Origin: Mycolicibacterium sp. S2-37
Lineage (GTDB): Bacteria > Actinomycetota > Actinomycetes > Mycobacteriales > Mycobacteriaceae
Assembly (NCBI RefSeq): GCF_017352375.1
Contig: NZ_JAFEVR010000007.1
Coordinates: forward strand, 310,001-374,000
Direction of reading: 5' to 3'
DNA: 64,000 nt
Shown: positions 51,162 to 60,815 of the stretch, one piece after another
Position numbering within the stretch: the stretch's first letter is position 1
Layout: each line of letters opens with the position of its first letter
Made by a program: the position numbers and the translations under genes
The notes under the pieces: generated by a model
Told to the model about the DNA's origin: nothing
What the model saw: the letters and a program-made list of their open reading frames with translations, nothing else
Databases searched by the model: none

Positions 51162-52325
51162 TCAACTCGGACGCGGGACGCCCGAGAGCTGACGGATCAC
51201 GTCGACCTCGCTGGTGCGGTAAGGCCGTCCGTCGGCGTGCAGCAGATCGTGAAACCACACCCGGGGGGTGGCGTCGTACGGCCGGTCCCACGAATCCCAG
51301 GGCAGGTAGGTCTGCGTCTTACCCGCGACCAGTCCCCAGCTGTACGCTCCGACACCACGCCTGCGCGCGACGGGCAGCACCTCCTCGACGGTGCTCCCCA
51401 TCGTCCTGGCCAGGTACTCGGTACACAGCATCGGCCGTTCGAGCGACGCCAGTTCGTCGATACGCCCTTCGAATTCGCGCGCATCGCCGTAGTTGTGGAA
51501 GCTGATCACGTCGGAGTGGGTGAGCTGGATGTCGCTGATCCTGCTCCGACGGGCCGGGTCCTTCCACGGCCCCTGCCATACGCCACTGGTCAACGGCTGC
51601 ACCGGATCCACCGACCGGGCCCATTCGAAGACGTGCGGCAGCATCGCCGTCACGAGTTGCTGCTTGTTGCGTCGTTGCAGCCGCCGGTATTCGCGGGCGG
51701 GATTGTCGGGCTCGTTCCACACGTCCCATCCCAGGACGCGTTCGTCGTCCCGGAACCGGCCGACGACACCGGTGACGTAGTCGTAGAGGATGCGGTGGAA
51801 CTTCGAGTCCTGGAGGTTCTCGGTACCCGGACTCTGCACCCAGCGGGAGTTGTGCACACCCGGCGACGGCGCCCGTTGCCGCCCCGGCCGGGGAACCGGA
51901 TCCCAGCACGAATCCAACAGGACGAACAACGGCTTGATCTCATGCTGCGCCGCCGTCGCGACGAAATCCTCGAGCCGACGGCTGAACCCCAGCTTGTCCT
52001 GGGTCCACAGCTGGTCGTGCAGGAAGACCCGCACCGTGTTCAGCCCGATCTCGCGGGCCAGCCCGAGTTCACGGTCGATCCGCTCGGGATCATGGGTGTC
52101 GCGCTGGAACATCTCCAACTGGTTGACGGCGTTGGAGGTGATGAAATTGGCCCCCACGAGCCAGCCCTGCTCCCGGTGCCAGTCACGTGCCCGCGCCGCC
52201 GACCAGCGCCCCGGATGGGCGGCCGCGCGCGGTGTCTGCGAGACGGCGCCCGCGGCGGTAAGGAGCAGCGGGACCTTGAGCGCAGCTCGGCGGCGCAGCG
52301 GGTAATATCGTTTCTCAGGCGGCAT
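51162..52325 (-). CDS. Secreted glycoside hydrolase family 5-like enzyme
   Basis: Exported glycosidase (cellulase/mannanase/xylanase type) of 387 residues. The N-terminus RRRAALKVPLLLTAAG resembles a Tat or Sec signal with cleavage near RAAA-HP. Catalytic acid E205 in WDVWNEPDN, nucleophile E303 in MLCTEYLAR. The start at ATG 52325 follows an AT-rich stretch (52326-52365) that may hold the promoter. Convergent with the PPOX gene (2 bp). Likely attacks plant polysaccharides outside the cell. Confidence 0.88.
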   Translation of the reverse strand: MPPEKRYYPLRRRAALKVPLLLTAAGAVSQTPRAAAHPGRWSAARARDWHREQGWLVGANFITSNAVNQLEMFQRDTHDPERIDRELGLAREIGLNTVRVFLHDQLWTQDKLGFSRRLEDFVATAAQHEIKPLFVLLDSCWDPVPRPGRQRAPSPGVHNSRWVQSPGTENLQDSKFHRILYDYVTGVVGRFRDDERVLGWDVWNEPDNPAREYRRLQRRNKQQLVTAMLPHVFEWARSVDPVQPLTSGVWQGPWKDPARRSRISDIQLTHSDVISFHNYGDAREFEGRIDELASLERPMLCTEYLARTMGSTVEEVLPVARRRGVGAYSWGLVAGKTQTYLPWDSWDRPYDATPRVWFHDLLHADGRPYRTSEVDVIRQLSGVPRPS

Positions 52326-52487
52326 TCGTTACAACGATTTCCCTTTATTTTCAGCAACTTTCGGATGAGCAACGCCCGACGGTACAAGCGGCCGAACGGG
52401 TGCACCACCCGCGGTGGCCAGCGGCCTGCGCTTTACCGCCGGCAACGTGGTGAATGCCACACCTGCGCGGCCGTCGTAGATTGAGCC

Positions 52488-53669
52488 ATGCGCGAAAGGG
52501 CCCCGCTGTTGGCAGCGGGATTCACCACGGCGTTCGGTGCACACGCCGTCGCGGGGACGCTGGGCACGACCACGACCGGTACCGCGTCGTCACTGTTGAT
52601 GCTCGGCGCCCTGCTGGCCGTCTATGACGGCGCGGAGGTGGTGCTCAAGCCCTTGTTCGGGTCGCTGGCCGACCGCATCGGCGCGCGGCCCGTCCTGATC
52701 GCCGGCCTGCTGATCTTCGCCGCCGCTTCGGCGGGGTATGCGCTGGCCGACGACATCGCGTGGCTGTGGGCCGGCCGCTTCGGTCAGGGCGTGGGCGCGG
52801 CCGCCTTCTCCCCGGCGGCGTCGGCCCTGGTGGCGCAGCTGACCCCGGTACGCGCCCACGGCCGAGCGTTCGGCTCCTACGGCTCCTTCAAGTCGGTCGG
52901 CTACACACTGGGACCCCTGCTGGGCGGTGTGATCGTCGCCTACGCCGGGGGCATGCAGAGCCTGTTCGCGGTCATGGCCGTCCTCGGCGTCCTCGTCGCC
53001 GCATGGGCGGCCATCAGCGTCCCCGCCGTCGCGCCGGTCCCACGCCGCCGGCAGACGCTGCTCGACACCGCCCGCCGATTCACGAATCAGGCCTTCGTCG
53101 TTCCCACCGTCGCGCTGGCCGCGGCGACCGCCGCCCTCTCGGTGGGTGTCGGGTTTCTCCCGCTGATCGGCACCCAGGCGGGTCTGTCACCCGTCGTCAC
53201 CGGGGCCGTCGTCTCGGCGCTGGCGTTGACCACCGCGGTGGCACAACCACTGACCGGGCGCGCGCTGGACACCGGCCGCGTTGCCGCCGTACCCGGCATC
53301 ATCGCCGGAATCGCGGTCACCGCAGCCGGTTTGACCGCAGTTCTGTTGCCGGGGCTGCTCGGCCTGGTCTGCTCGGCGGTGGTGATCGGCGCGGGCTGCG
53401 GCATCATCACCCCGCTGGCGTTCACCACCCTCGCCGGTTCCACCCCGCCCGCACACCTGGGACAGACGATGGGCGCCGCCGAAGTCGGGCGCGAATGCGG
53501 CGACGCGGCCGGTCCGCTGCTGGTGGCCGGTGTGGCTGCAGTGAGTACCGTCCCGATCGGGTTCCTGATCCTGGCCGCGTTGGTCGGCGCCGCCGGCGGC
53601 GCCACGCTGACCAGCCGCGCCCGAGCTCGCGGTGTAAGCACCCGCGACACGGGTACAGATGCGCGGTGA
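52488..53669 (+). CDS. MFS transporter
   Basis: Twelve-helix major facilitator of 393 residues. The conserved loop 2-3 motif reads GSLADRIGARPVLIAG, helix 4 has GRFGQGVGAAAFSPAASALVA, and KSVGYTLGPLLGG is in helix 5. Belongs to the drug/sugar exporter type (MFS_1). Its stop overlaps the malQ start (GTGA at 53666), so a role in sugar or oligosaccharide movement is possible, but such overlaps do not prove it. Confidence 0.87.
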   Translation: MRERAPLLAAGFTTAFGAHAVAGTLGTTTTGTASSLLMLGALLAVYDGAEVVLKPLFGSLADRIGARPVLIAGLLIFAAASAGYALADDIAWLWAGRFGQGVGAAAFSPAASALVAQLTPVRAHGRAFGSYGSFKSVGYTLGPLLGGVIVAYAGGMQSLFAVMAVLGVLVAAWAAISVPAVAPVPRRRQTLLDTARRFTNQAFVVPTVALAAATAALSVGVGFLPLIGTQAGLSPVVTGAVVSALALTTAVAQPLTGRALDTGRVAAVPGIIAGIAVTAAGLTAVLLPGLLGLVCSAVVIGAGCGIITPLAFTTLAGSTPPAHLGQTMGAAEVGRECGDAAGPLLVAGVAAVSTVPIGFLILAALVGAAGGATLTSRARARGVSTRDTGTDAR

Positions 53670-55648
53670 CTTCCGCACCTGAGCCCATGCCCGACGACCT
53701 GCGCCGGCTTGCCGCCGCACACGGGGTGGCCACCTCGTACCGCAACGAGCGGCGGGAACCTGTCGAGGTCGACGCCGATGTGGTGATCCGCGTGCTCGGA
53801 CTGCTCGACGTGGAGGCGGGCACGGAAGCCGACCGCCGCCGCGAAGTGAACCGGCTCGACGAACTGAAGAGTGCGGGCACGCTCCCGCCGACGGTGGCGG
53901 TCCGACTCGATGGCAGCCTGCACACGATCGCGGGTGCGGTCGCACTCACCGCAGAGGACGGCACCCGAACCGAGATGCGCGATGAGCTGCCCGCTGACCT
54001 GTCGCCGGGCTGGTACCGACTGCACACCCGCGACGGCGGGGAATCGACCCTGGTGGCAGCACCACCGACGGTGCCGCCGGCTCCGGACACCTGGGGCTGG
54101 ATGCTCCAGCTCTACGCGCTGAGGTCGGAACGGTCGTGGGGCATCGGCGACCTCGGCGATCTGCGGGAGTTCGTCGACTGGACGGCCGCAGAGCACGGCG
54201 CCGGCGCAGTGCTGCTGAATCCGTTGCATGCACCCGGCCCGACCCATCCGGTACAGCCGTCGCCTTACACACCGTCGAGCCGGCGGTTCGCCAACCCGCT
54301 CGCGCTGCGCATCGAGGACCTCGACGCCTATCACCGGGCCGACGCCGCCACCCGGGCGGAGGTCGACGCACTGCGGGTGTCGGCGACCACCGTGCGCATC
54401 GACCATGATCTCGTATGGGCCGCGAAACGCGATGCGCTGGAGTTGCTCTGGCGCACGGAGGGTCGTCCCGACCCGCTCGGAGACGCCGCCACGTCCACCG
54501 GACTGCGGGACTGGGCGACCTACTGCGCGCTGGCCGAACGGCACGGCGGGAGGTGGAGCCGGTGGCCGGAGCCGTTGCGTGACGTCACGGGGTCCGCCGT
54601 TGCCGCGGCGCGCCGGGAGTTGGCGCCGCGGTTGGCATTTCACGCCTGGGTTCAGCAGCGGTGTGCCGAGCAGCTGATCGCCGTACGGAAGTCGGCGCAC
54701 GACGCCGGCATGACCCTGGGCGTACTCCACGACCTCGCCGTGGGAGTCGACGCAGACGGCGCCGACGCCTGGGCGCTGGCCGATGTGCTCGCCGCTGGAG
54801 TCAGCATCGGCGCACCGCCGGACAATTTCACCCCGCGCGGCCAGGACTGGGGTCTGCCGCCATGGCGGCCGGATCGTCTGGCGGCCACCGGATATGCCGC
54901 ATTGCGGGATATGTTGCGCGCGGTGCTGAGCCACGCCGACGGTCTGCGGATAGACCACGTCGCCGGACTGTGGCGGCTGTGGTGGATCCCGCCGGGCGAC
55001 AGTCCCGACCGCGGGACCTACGTGCACTACGACGCCGACACGATGCTTGCGGTGCTGGCACTGGAGGCGCACCGTGCGCAGGCCACGGTGGTCGGTGAGG
55101 ATCTGGGCACCGTCGAACCCGAGGTCACGAAGGCATTGGCGGACAACGAGATGCTCGGGTGCGCGGTGGCCTGGTTCACCCGCGACGAATCCGCGCCGGG
55201 CGAACCGCTTCTGCCACCCGCGAAGTGGCCGACGCGGGCCGCCGCCAGCATCTCCACGCATGACCTGCCCACCGCGGCGGGGTTCCTGCGCGGCGACCAT
55301 GTGCGGGCGCGCGCAGAACTCGACCTGCTCGACGACGTCGACGGCGAGCAGGCGAACGCCGACCGCGAGCGCGCGGAGTGGCTGGAGCTCCTGCGATCCG
55401 AGGGGCTGCTGGACGAGAACGCCGACGAGAGCGCGATCATCACGGCGATGCACCGATTGCTGGCGGCGACACCGAGTCGTCTCAAGCTCATTTCGCCCTA
55501 CGACGTCACCGCCGAACCCCGCCAGCCGAATCTTCCCGGCACCGTGGACCAGTATCCGAATTGGCGACTGCCGCTCCCGCAGACACTCGAACAGCTGCGC
55601 GCCGACCCTCGCGTCGCCGAGATCACCGCTGCGTTCAGGCGCGGGTGA
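53666..55648 (+). CDS. malQ: 4-alpha-glucanotransferase (amylomaltase)
   Basis: GH77 enzyme of 660 residues transferring alpha-1,4-glucan segments; acts in maltodextrin and glycogen metabolism in the cytoplasm. The catalytic residues are visible: nucleophile in GLRIDHVAGLW, acid/base in VVGEDLGTVE, and Asp in ISTHDLPT. MLQLYALRSERSWGIGDLGD is the usual N-terminal barrel entry. About 130 residues precede it, as in long actinobacterial MalQ. GTG 53666 overlaps the MFS stop. The 3' end overlaps the methyltransferase gene by 14 bp. Confidence 0.93.
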   Translation: MTSAPEPMPDDLRRLAAAHGVATSYRNERREPVEVDADVVIRVLGLLDVEAGTEADRRREVNRLDELKSAGTLPPTVAVRLDGSLHTIAGAVALTAEDGTRTEMRDELPADLSPGWYRLHTRDGGESTLVAAPPTVPPAPDTWGWMLQLYALRSERSWGIGDLGDLREFVDWTAAEHGAGAVLLNPLHAPGPTHPVQPSPYTPSSRRFANPLALRIEDLDAYHRADAATRAEVDALRVSATTVRIDHDLVWAAKRDALELLWRTEGRPDPLGDAATSTGLRDWATYCALAERHGGRWSRWPEPLRDVTGSAVAAARRELAPRLAFHAWVQQRCAEQLIAVRKSAHDAGMTLGVLHDLAVGVDADGADAWALADVLAAGVSIGAPPDNFTPRGQDWGLPPWRPDRLAATGYAALRDMLRAVLSHADGLRIDHVAGLWRLWWIPPGDSPDRGTYVHYDADTMLAVLALEAHRAQATVVGEDLGTVEPEVTKALADNEMLGCAVAWFTRDESAPGEPLLPPAKWPTRAAASISTHDLPTAAGFLRGDHVRARAELDLLDDVDGEQANADRERAEWLELLRSEGLLDENADESAIITAMHRLLAATPSRLKLISPYDVTAEPRQPNLPGTVDQYPNWRLPLPQTLEQLRADPRVAEITAAFRRG

Positions 55649-56390
55649 GCACCAGCATCTCCCCGGTCACCGCCTCCTGACCCAGCAGATCGGAGATCGC
55701 CGAGCTCTGGCGTTCGGCGAGCTGCCACTCCCGCGTGTGGGCGTAGCGGATGTTCAGCTCCTCGGTGACCACGCCGGTGCGGTCGTTCCACTCCTGTGGG
55801 ATCGCGGGCAGATCGGTGGTGCTGCGCCAGGCCGTGACCCGCAGACCCGCGTCCTCGACCAGCCTGGTCAGCTCCGGCCTGGTGGGAAAATGGTTCGTCT
55901 CGAGGCGGTCGGAGGTTTCCTCGTCGCGAGCCATGAACACCAGGAGGCCGATAGGACCAGCAGGCCGGACGGCACGCCGCATCTCGTCGAGCACGGTCAG
56001 CTGGTCGCGCGTCGTGCACAGCACGCCCAGCGCCCAGGCCGCGTCGAAGGTCTCGTCGGCCACCGGAAGCGCCGATCCGACCGCCTGCATCACCGGTAGG
56101 TCGAAGAGCGCTCGCGCCGCCCGGCAGGCACCCGCCTCCGGCTCGACGAGGACCGGCTGCGCCGAAACCGACTGCGCCGCAAAGGCGGCGGGCCCGCCCA
56201 CGCCGGCACCGCAGTCGAGCAGCGAGTTGCCCCTGCTCAACCCCATCTCCGCGATCAGCCATTCCAGGCCCGGCGGACTGCCGCTGCCCCGGCACGCCGC
56301 CGGTAGGTAGTACTGCTCGCCCAGGTCCACCGCAACCTTGGCCGTCCACTCTGCGACCGTGTCGAACTCGGCCTCCGTGGCTTCGCTCAT
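55635..56390 (-). CDS. SAM-dependent methyltransferase
   Basis: Class I methyltransferase of 251 residues. Motif I LLDCGAGVGGPAAFAA binds SAM; the acidic motif II is VLVEPE; FDAAWALGVLCTT is the post II region. No specific family recognised. ATG 56390 overlaps the stop of the MTHFR-like gene by 4 bp, so the two are co-translated, linking a methyl-group-producing enzyme with a methyl user. Confidence 0.87.
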   Translation of the reverse strand: MSEATEAEFDTVAEWTAKVAVDLGEQYYLPAACRGSGSPPGLEWLIAEMGLSRGNSLLDCGAGVGGPAAFAAQSVSAQPVLVEPEAGACRAARALFDLPVMQAVGSALPVADETFDAAWALGVLCTTRDQLTVLDEMRRAVRPAGPIGLLVFMARDEETSDRLETNHFPTRPELTRLVEDAGLRVTAWRSTTDLPAIPQEWNDRTGVVTEELNIRYAHTREWQLAERQSSAISDLLGQEAVTGEMLVLTRA

Positions 56391-57370
56391 CGCGACACCT
56401 CCTCACGTATCCGGCGGCCGACCTCGGCCTTGATCTCGGCGCCCACCCGGGTACCGGATGCAGAGGCGGAGCCCGAGAGGTTCACCCCTTCGACCCCGTC
56501 GATGGCGAGCAGCGCCCGCGCCTCGGCCACCGCCGCGTCGATGCCGGCCGCGACCGGATCGGGCGCACGCAGTACCCCTTCGACGACACCCTGGTCGAGT
56601 TCGAGCCCCGGAAGACCCTGCAGTACGGCTGCGGACACGACGTCGGTGAACACCGCCGCGGCGGCGATGACGGGGATCGACAGCCCGGCGGCCCGCGCGC
56701 CGGCGATGAAATCCGCGACCATGCCGGGATAGGGCACGTGGTTGAGGACGGCCATCGCGGCGCCCGCGCGCTGCTTCTCCACGAGGCGTGCCGGCCGGCC
56801 GGCCACCGGGGGCGCGGTGGGCGTCTCGGGGACGGCGGGCACCATTCCCACCGACGCCGCCAGCGACACCAGCCGTGGACCGTCCAGGTCGAAGGTCTGC
56901 GTGACGTCGGGGCGTACGTCGTAGCCGCGGCCGTCGCCGGTCACGCAGAACACCGTGTGCACACCGATGCTGCCCAGACCCCGCAGTTCCTGTTCGAGCA
57001 CCACGCGATTGCGATCCCGGCACGACAGGGTGATCCACGGCGTCACACCGGCCTCGAGGAGCAGTCGGCCCATCAGCGTGGGCGGGAAGTCGGGCCGGTT
57101 CTGATGCTCGCCCACCAGAACGGCATCGCATGACGTCGCGACGATCGCCGCCGTGGCCGCCGCATCGGACTCGTCGAAGGGAGTGCAGCTGAAATCGGTG
57201 AGGACGAGCGGTACGTCCGGAGGCGACGCCCTCGGCGGCGCGGCACCCGACCACGGTACGACCGCGTCGAAAGCACATGGGCCGGGCCGCATCTCACACT
57301 GTCCGTCGGGACGCACCCCACCGCACGGGCCGTACTCCATCCGCTTCGGGCACGACGCGTCCACAGCCAC
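56387..57370 (-). CDS. Methylenetetrahydrofolate reductase-like protein with N-terminal Cys motif
   Basis: Protein of 327 residues with an MTHFR-type TIM barrel (CDAVLVGEHQNRPDFPPTLMG, ITLSCRDRNRVVLEQEL, VFCVTGDGRG). The N-terminus carries CPKRMEYGPCGG followed by GQCEMRPGPC (C7, C16, C25, C32), the motif of the MTHFR_C family, which probably binds zinc or Fe-S. In other bacteria this module is C-terminal or separate; here it leads the protein. GTG 57370 follows a G-rich site. Coupled to the methyltransferase gene and divergent from a TetR gene. Confidence 0.8.
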   Translation of the reverse strand: MAVDASCPKRMEYGPCGGVRPDGQCEMRPGPCAFDAVVPWSGAAPPRASPPDVPLVLTDFSCTPFDESDAAATAAIVATSCDAVLVGEHQNRPDFPPTLMGRLLLEAGVTPWITLSCRDRNRVVLEQELRGLGSIGVHTVFCVTGDGRGYDVRPDVTQTFDLDGPRLVSLAASVGMVPAVPETPTAPPVAGRPARLVEKQRAGAAMAVLNHVPYPGMVADFIAGARAAGLSIPVIAAAAVFTDVVSAAVLQGLPGLELDQGVVEGVLRAPDPVAAGIDAAVAEARALLAIDGVEGVNLSGSASASGTRVGAEIKAEVGRRIREEVSR

Positions 57371-57449
57371 GCGGTCCCCCCTTCGTGCGGTAGTTCCGCG
57401 GTAGGTACCCGCTTCGGGCGGTCGGCAAGCGGCCGACCACTTGACCGGA

Positions 57450-58133
57450 ATGTCACTTAGTGACACAGTGGTTCTGTCACTAAGTGTCAGGAGGTATCGA
57501 ATCGGCACCCCAGCCGCGTCTGACGACAGGCAGGCACAGGCCCGTCTGCGGGTCAGCCGGCTCGCCTGCGAGCTGTTCTGGGAGCACGGCGTCGCCGCCA
57601 CCAGCGGGGACGACATCGCCGCCGCCGCGGGCTTGTCGACGCGGACGATATGGCGCTACTTCCGCAGTAAGGAGAGCTGCGTGGAACCGGTGCTCGCCTT
57701 GTCGGCGCAACGCTTCATCGCGTCGGCGTACCGGTGGCCGGCCGAGATGTCCCTGGCCGATCACCTGGCGGCCGACACCGCACAGCATCCGTTGACCGAG
57801 GAAGAGATCACCGACGTGCGGGCGGCGCTGCGGATCGCCACGATGTCGGCGACCGACCCCGCACTGCGGACCTCGTACCTGATGGTGAACGACCAGATGG
57901 AGCGCGACTTCATCCCCGTCGTCGCGCGTCGGCTGCGTCTGCCGGAGGAACACCTGACCGTGCGACTGTGCGCGGCAGCCGTGTCAGGCGCATTCCGCGT
58001 CATCGACGAGGACGTCGGCCGCAGGGTCATCGTCGACAAGGAGATCGTCACCCAGGAGGAGGCCCTGGATCTGATCGACCGTGCGGTCCGCGATGCCACC
58101 AACGGGCGCTTCGGCGGACCCGTGACCTCCTGA
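57450..58133 (+). CDS. TetR family transcriptional regulator (start uncertain)
   Basis: Regulator with helix-turn-helix TSGDDIAAAAGLSTRTIWRYF and a C-terminal TetR domain. From ATG 57450 it has 227 residues, but this start lies at the edge of the operator pair and has no ribosome site. A perfect AGGAGG (57489-57494) lies 6 nt before an in-frame ATC at 57501; starting there gives IGTPAASDDRQAQARLRVS, the expected N-terminus length. The protein probably starts at this rare codon, or the ATG was lost. It likely controls itself and the MTHFR/methyltransferase operon. Confidence 0.82.
   Translation: MSLSDTVVLSLSVRRYRIGTPAASDDRQAQARLRVSRLACELFWEHGVAATSGDDIAAAAGLSTRTIWRYFRSKESCVEPVLALSAQRFIASAYRWPAEMSLADHLAADTAQHPLTEEEITDVRAALRIATMSATDPALRTSYLMVNDQMERDFIPVVARRLRLPEEHLTVRLCAAAVSGAFRVIDEDVGRRVIVDKEIVTQEEALDLIDRAVRDATNGRFGGPVTS
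57451..57489. promoter_or_regulatory. Duplicated 15-bp palindromes between MTHFR-like and TetR genes
   Basis: TGTCACTTAGTGACA (57451-57465) is a perfect 7-1-7 palindrome; TGTCACTAAGTGTCA (57475-57489) is a near copy with one arm mismatch. Centres are 24 bp apart. The second site is directly followed by AGGAGG. Strong candidates for operators of the adjacent TetR. Confidence 0.65.
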
Positions 58134-58216
58134 CCCCACCGAGACCGTCCCGCCGCGCACGCACGACGCCGGCGGCGGGGCTCCCCTGTCCCCAAAAACG
58201 CCCGAAAGGACTCACC

Positions 58217-60097
58217 ATGGCACTGCCCGAGCTGATCTCCGTCGAAGACTTCTTCAACCCGCCCACCCGCGCAGCCGCGACGATCTCTCCCGACGGAAAG
58301 AGGCTCGCGTTTCTCGCGCCCTGGAGAAACCGGCTCAACGTCTGGGTCGAGGACCTCGACGGCTCACCGGACGGCCCGCGGTGCGTGACGGCCGACGAGA
58401 ACCGCAGCGTCATGCATTACGAGTGGTCCGACGACCCACGGTGGATGATCTACCTGCAGGACACGGACGGCGACGAGAACTGGCACGTTCATCGAGTCGA
58501 CCTCGACGACCCCGAAGCCCCGGCCGTCGACCTCACCCCCTTCCCCGGGGCGATGGCCGCACCCGTGCGCGAGGTGAAGAACGGCAAGACCACCGTCATG
58601 CTCAACAACAGGGACGCCACCCTGTTCGACCTCCACGAACTCGACATCGTCAGCGGCGAACTGACCCTGATCGCGAAGAACCCCGGGCGCGTGAACGGGT
58701 GGCTGTCCAGCGACGCGGGCGTACTGATCGCCACCTCGCTGACCCCCGACGGCGATCTCGAGCTGTCGCGGTGGGATGAGAGCACCGAAAGCCTGCGCCC
58801 CGTCGCGACTTTCGACGGCAGCGGCTATCCGGTGGGTATCCACCCGATGGTCATCACTCCTGACGGCACCGGCGTGTGGATGGGATCGAATCGCGACACC
58901 GACCGCACCCGCCTCGTGCGGGTCGACCTGACCACCGGTGCGGAGACCGAGGTGGACAGCCACCCTGAATTCGACATCGACCCGCGCGCGATCGTCAGTC
59001 CCGTCGTCCCCGCACCGCTCATCCAGGACCGGCGTACCGGCGAACTGCTCGGAGTGCGCTATTTCGGTGAGCGTCAGGTCATCCGCGCGCTCGACCCCCA
59101 CTTCGCCGACGTGCTGGCGAATTTGGAGAAGCTCTCGGACGGGGACGTCGGACGTCTTTCCTCGGACGACGCCGGCCGACGCTGGGTCGTCGGCTTCAAC
59201 CACGACCGCAACCCCGGCGTCACATATCTGTATGACCACGACACCGGCGAGAGCCGGCTGCTGTTCCGACCGCTTCCGCACCTGGATCCCGAACAGCTGG
59301 CGCCCATGCGGCCGGTCACCATCACCTCCCGCGACGGACTGGCGCTGCACTCGTATCTGACGCTGCCGGTCGGGGTGGAGCCCAAGGGCTTGCCGCTGGT
59401 TCTGGTCGTGCACGGCGGACCGTGGTACCGCGACAGCTGGGGCTTCGATGCCGGGGTCCAGCTCCTGGCGAACCGGGGTTATGCGGTGCTACAGATCAAC
59501 TTCCGCGGATCGCTGGGGTATGGCAAGGCGTTCCTGACCGCGGCGATCGGCGAGTTCGCGCGCAGGATGCACGACGACCTGATCGACGGCGTGAACTGGG
59601 CCGTCGACCAGGGGTACGCCGACCCCGACCGCGTCGGCATCTTCGGCGGCTCGTACGGCGGGTACGCGGCCCTGGTCGGCGTCACATTCACGCCCGACGT
59701 GTTCGCCGCCGCAATCGACTACGTCGGTATCTCGGATCTCGCGAACTTCATGCGGACCCTGCCCGCGGTCGCCCGTCCGCACCTGGCCAACAACTGGCAT
59801 GCCTACGTCGGTGACCCCGCCGATCCCGACCAGCTCGCCGACATGCTGGCCCGCTCACCGATCACCAGAGTGGACCAGATCCGCACACCGCTCATGGTGA
59901 TTCAGGGCGCCAACGACGTTCGTGTCGTCCAGGCCGAGTCCGACAACCTCGTCGGGGCATTGCGCGCCCGGGGCGTCGAGGTCGACTACCTGGTCCAGTC
60001 CGACGAGGGGCACGGCGCCGTCAACCCGGAGAACGTCGTCGAGATGTACCGCGCCGTCGCACATTTCCTGGCTCTTCACCTCGGTGGCCGCGAGTGA
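58217..60097 (+). CDS. S9 family prolyl oligopeptidase/acylaminoacyl peptidase
   Basis: Serine peptidase of 626 residues: an N-terminal beta-propeller (about 1-370; ISPDGKRLAFLAPW, EWSDDPRWMIYLQDTDGDEN) and a C-terminal alpha/beta hydrolase domain. The catalytic triad is S479 (GGSYGG), D567 (GAND) and H599 (DEGHG). No signal peptide, so cytoplasmic. ATG 58217 follows GAAAGGA. Its stop overlaps the start of the DUF3159 gene (GTGA). Confidence 0.92.
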   Translation: MALPELISVEDFFNPPTRAAATISPDGKRLAFLAPWRNRLNVWVEDLDGSPDGPRCVTADENRSVMHYEWSDDPRWMIYLQDTDGDENWHVHRVDLDDPEAPAVDLTPFPGAMAAPVREVKNGKTTVMLNNRDATLFDLHELDIVSGELTLIAKNPGRVNGWLSSDAGVLIATSLTPDGDLELSRWDESTESLRPVATFDGSGYPVGIHPMVITPDGTGVWMGSNRDTDRTRLVRVDLTTGAETEVDSHPEFDIDPRAIVSPVVPAPLIQDRRTGELLGVRYFGERQVIRALDPHFADVLANLEKLSDGDVGRLSSDDAGRRWVVGFNHDRNPGVTYLYDHDTGESRLLFRPLPHLDPEQLAPMRPVTITSRDGLALHSYLTLPVGVEPKGLPLVLVVHGGPWYRDSWGFDAGVQLLANRGYAVLQINFRGSLGYGKAFLTAAIGEFARRMHDDLIDGVNWAVDQGYADPDRVGIFGGSYGGYAALVGVTFTPDVFAAAIDYVGISDLANFMRTLPAVARPHLANNWHAYVGDPADPDQLADMLARSPITRVDQIRTPLMVIQGANDVRVVQAESDNLVGALRARGVEVDYLVQSDEGHGAVNPENVVEMYRAVAHFLALHLGGRE

Positions 60098-60759
60098 AAG
60101 CCGTTGATGCACAACGGAAGCCGTCACTGCTGCGTCAGGTAGGCGGGGTGTCGGGGCTGATCTACGCCAGCGTGCCGAGCACCGTGTTCGTCGTCGCGGA
60201 CGCCGTAGTCGGACTCGACACCGCCGTGGCGGTGGCGGTGGGCGCCGGTGCAGGGATCACTGGTCTGCGCCTGCTGCGCCGGGAGCCGCTGCAGCCCGCG
60301 CTCTCCGGACTACTCGGGGTCGCGATCGCCGCGTTCATCGCCTTCCAGACCGGTGATGCGAAAGATTTCTTCCTGGTAGGCATCTGGATGAGCTTCGCAT
60401 TCGCGGCGGTGTTTCTCGTGTCGATCCTGGTGCGGCGCCCACTGGTCGGCGTGCTGTGGGCTGCCCTCAGCGCCGCGGGCCCGTCGTGGCGTGCCGACCG
60501 GCGGTCCCGAACGGGATTCGACGCCGCAACCCTCGTCGTGGCGGTGGTGTTCGCGGCACGGTTCGTCGTGCAGAACTGGCTCTACGGCGAGGACGCCACC
60601 GGTTGGCTCGCGTTCGCCCGCATCGCCATGGGCTACCCTCTCACCGGGCTCGCGCTCGTGGTCGTCGTCTGGGCGGTCCGCCGGGCCAACAGGCGACGTC
60701 AGGTGGCTCCCGCCCGGCCATGCGCCTCCCGCAGATGTGAGGCCGACGCGGGTGGGTAA
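60094..60759 (+). CDS. DUF3159 family membrane protein (paralogue 2)
   Basis: Membrane protein of 221 residues with the same signatures as the gene at 1573-2196: [34 protein letters not shown] and ARIAMGYPL. Six or so hydrophobic segments. GTG 60094 overlaps the peptidase stop. The C-terminal 25 residues ([21 protein letters not shown]) look unlike the family and lie opposite the region next to the MscS remnant, so the end may have been altered by a rearrangement. Function unknown. Confidence 0.83.
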   Translation: MKAVDAQRKPSLLRQVGGVSGLIYASVPSTVFVVADAVVGLDTAVAVAVGAGAGITGLRLLRREPLQPALSGLLGVAIAAFIAFQTGDAKDFFLVGIWMSFAFAAVFLVSILVRRPLVGVLWAALSAAGPSWRADRRSRTGFDAATLVVAVVFAARFVVQNWLYGEDATGWLAFARIAMGYPLTGLALVVVVWAVRRANRRRQVAPARPCASRRCEADAGG

Positions 60760-60815
60760 CGACGGACGGTGACTTCGGGCGCAGGATCTCCCGGCGCAGG
60801 CGGCGCTGGACGCGT

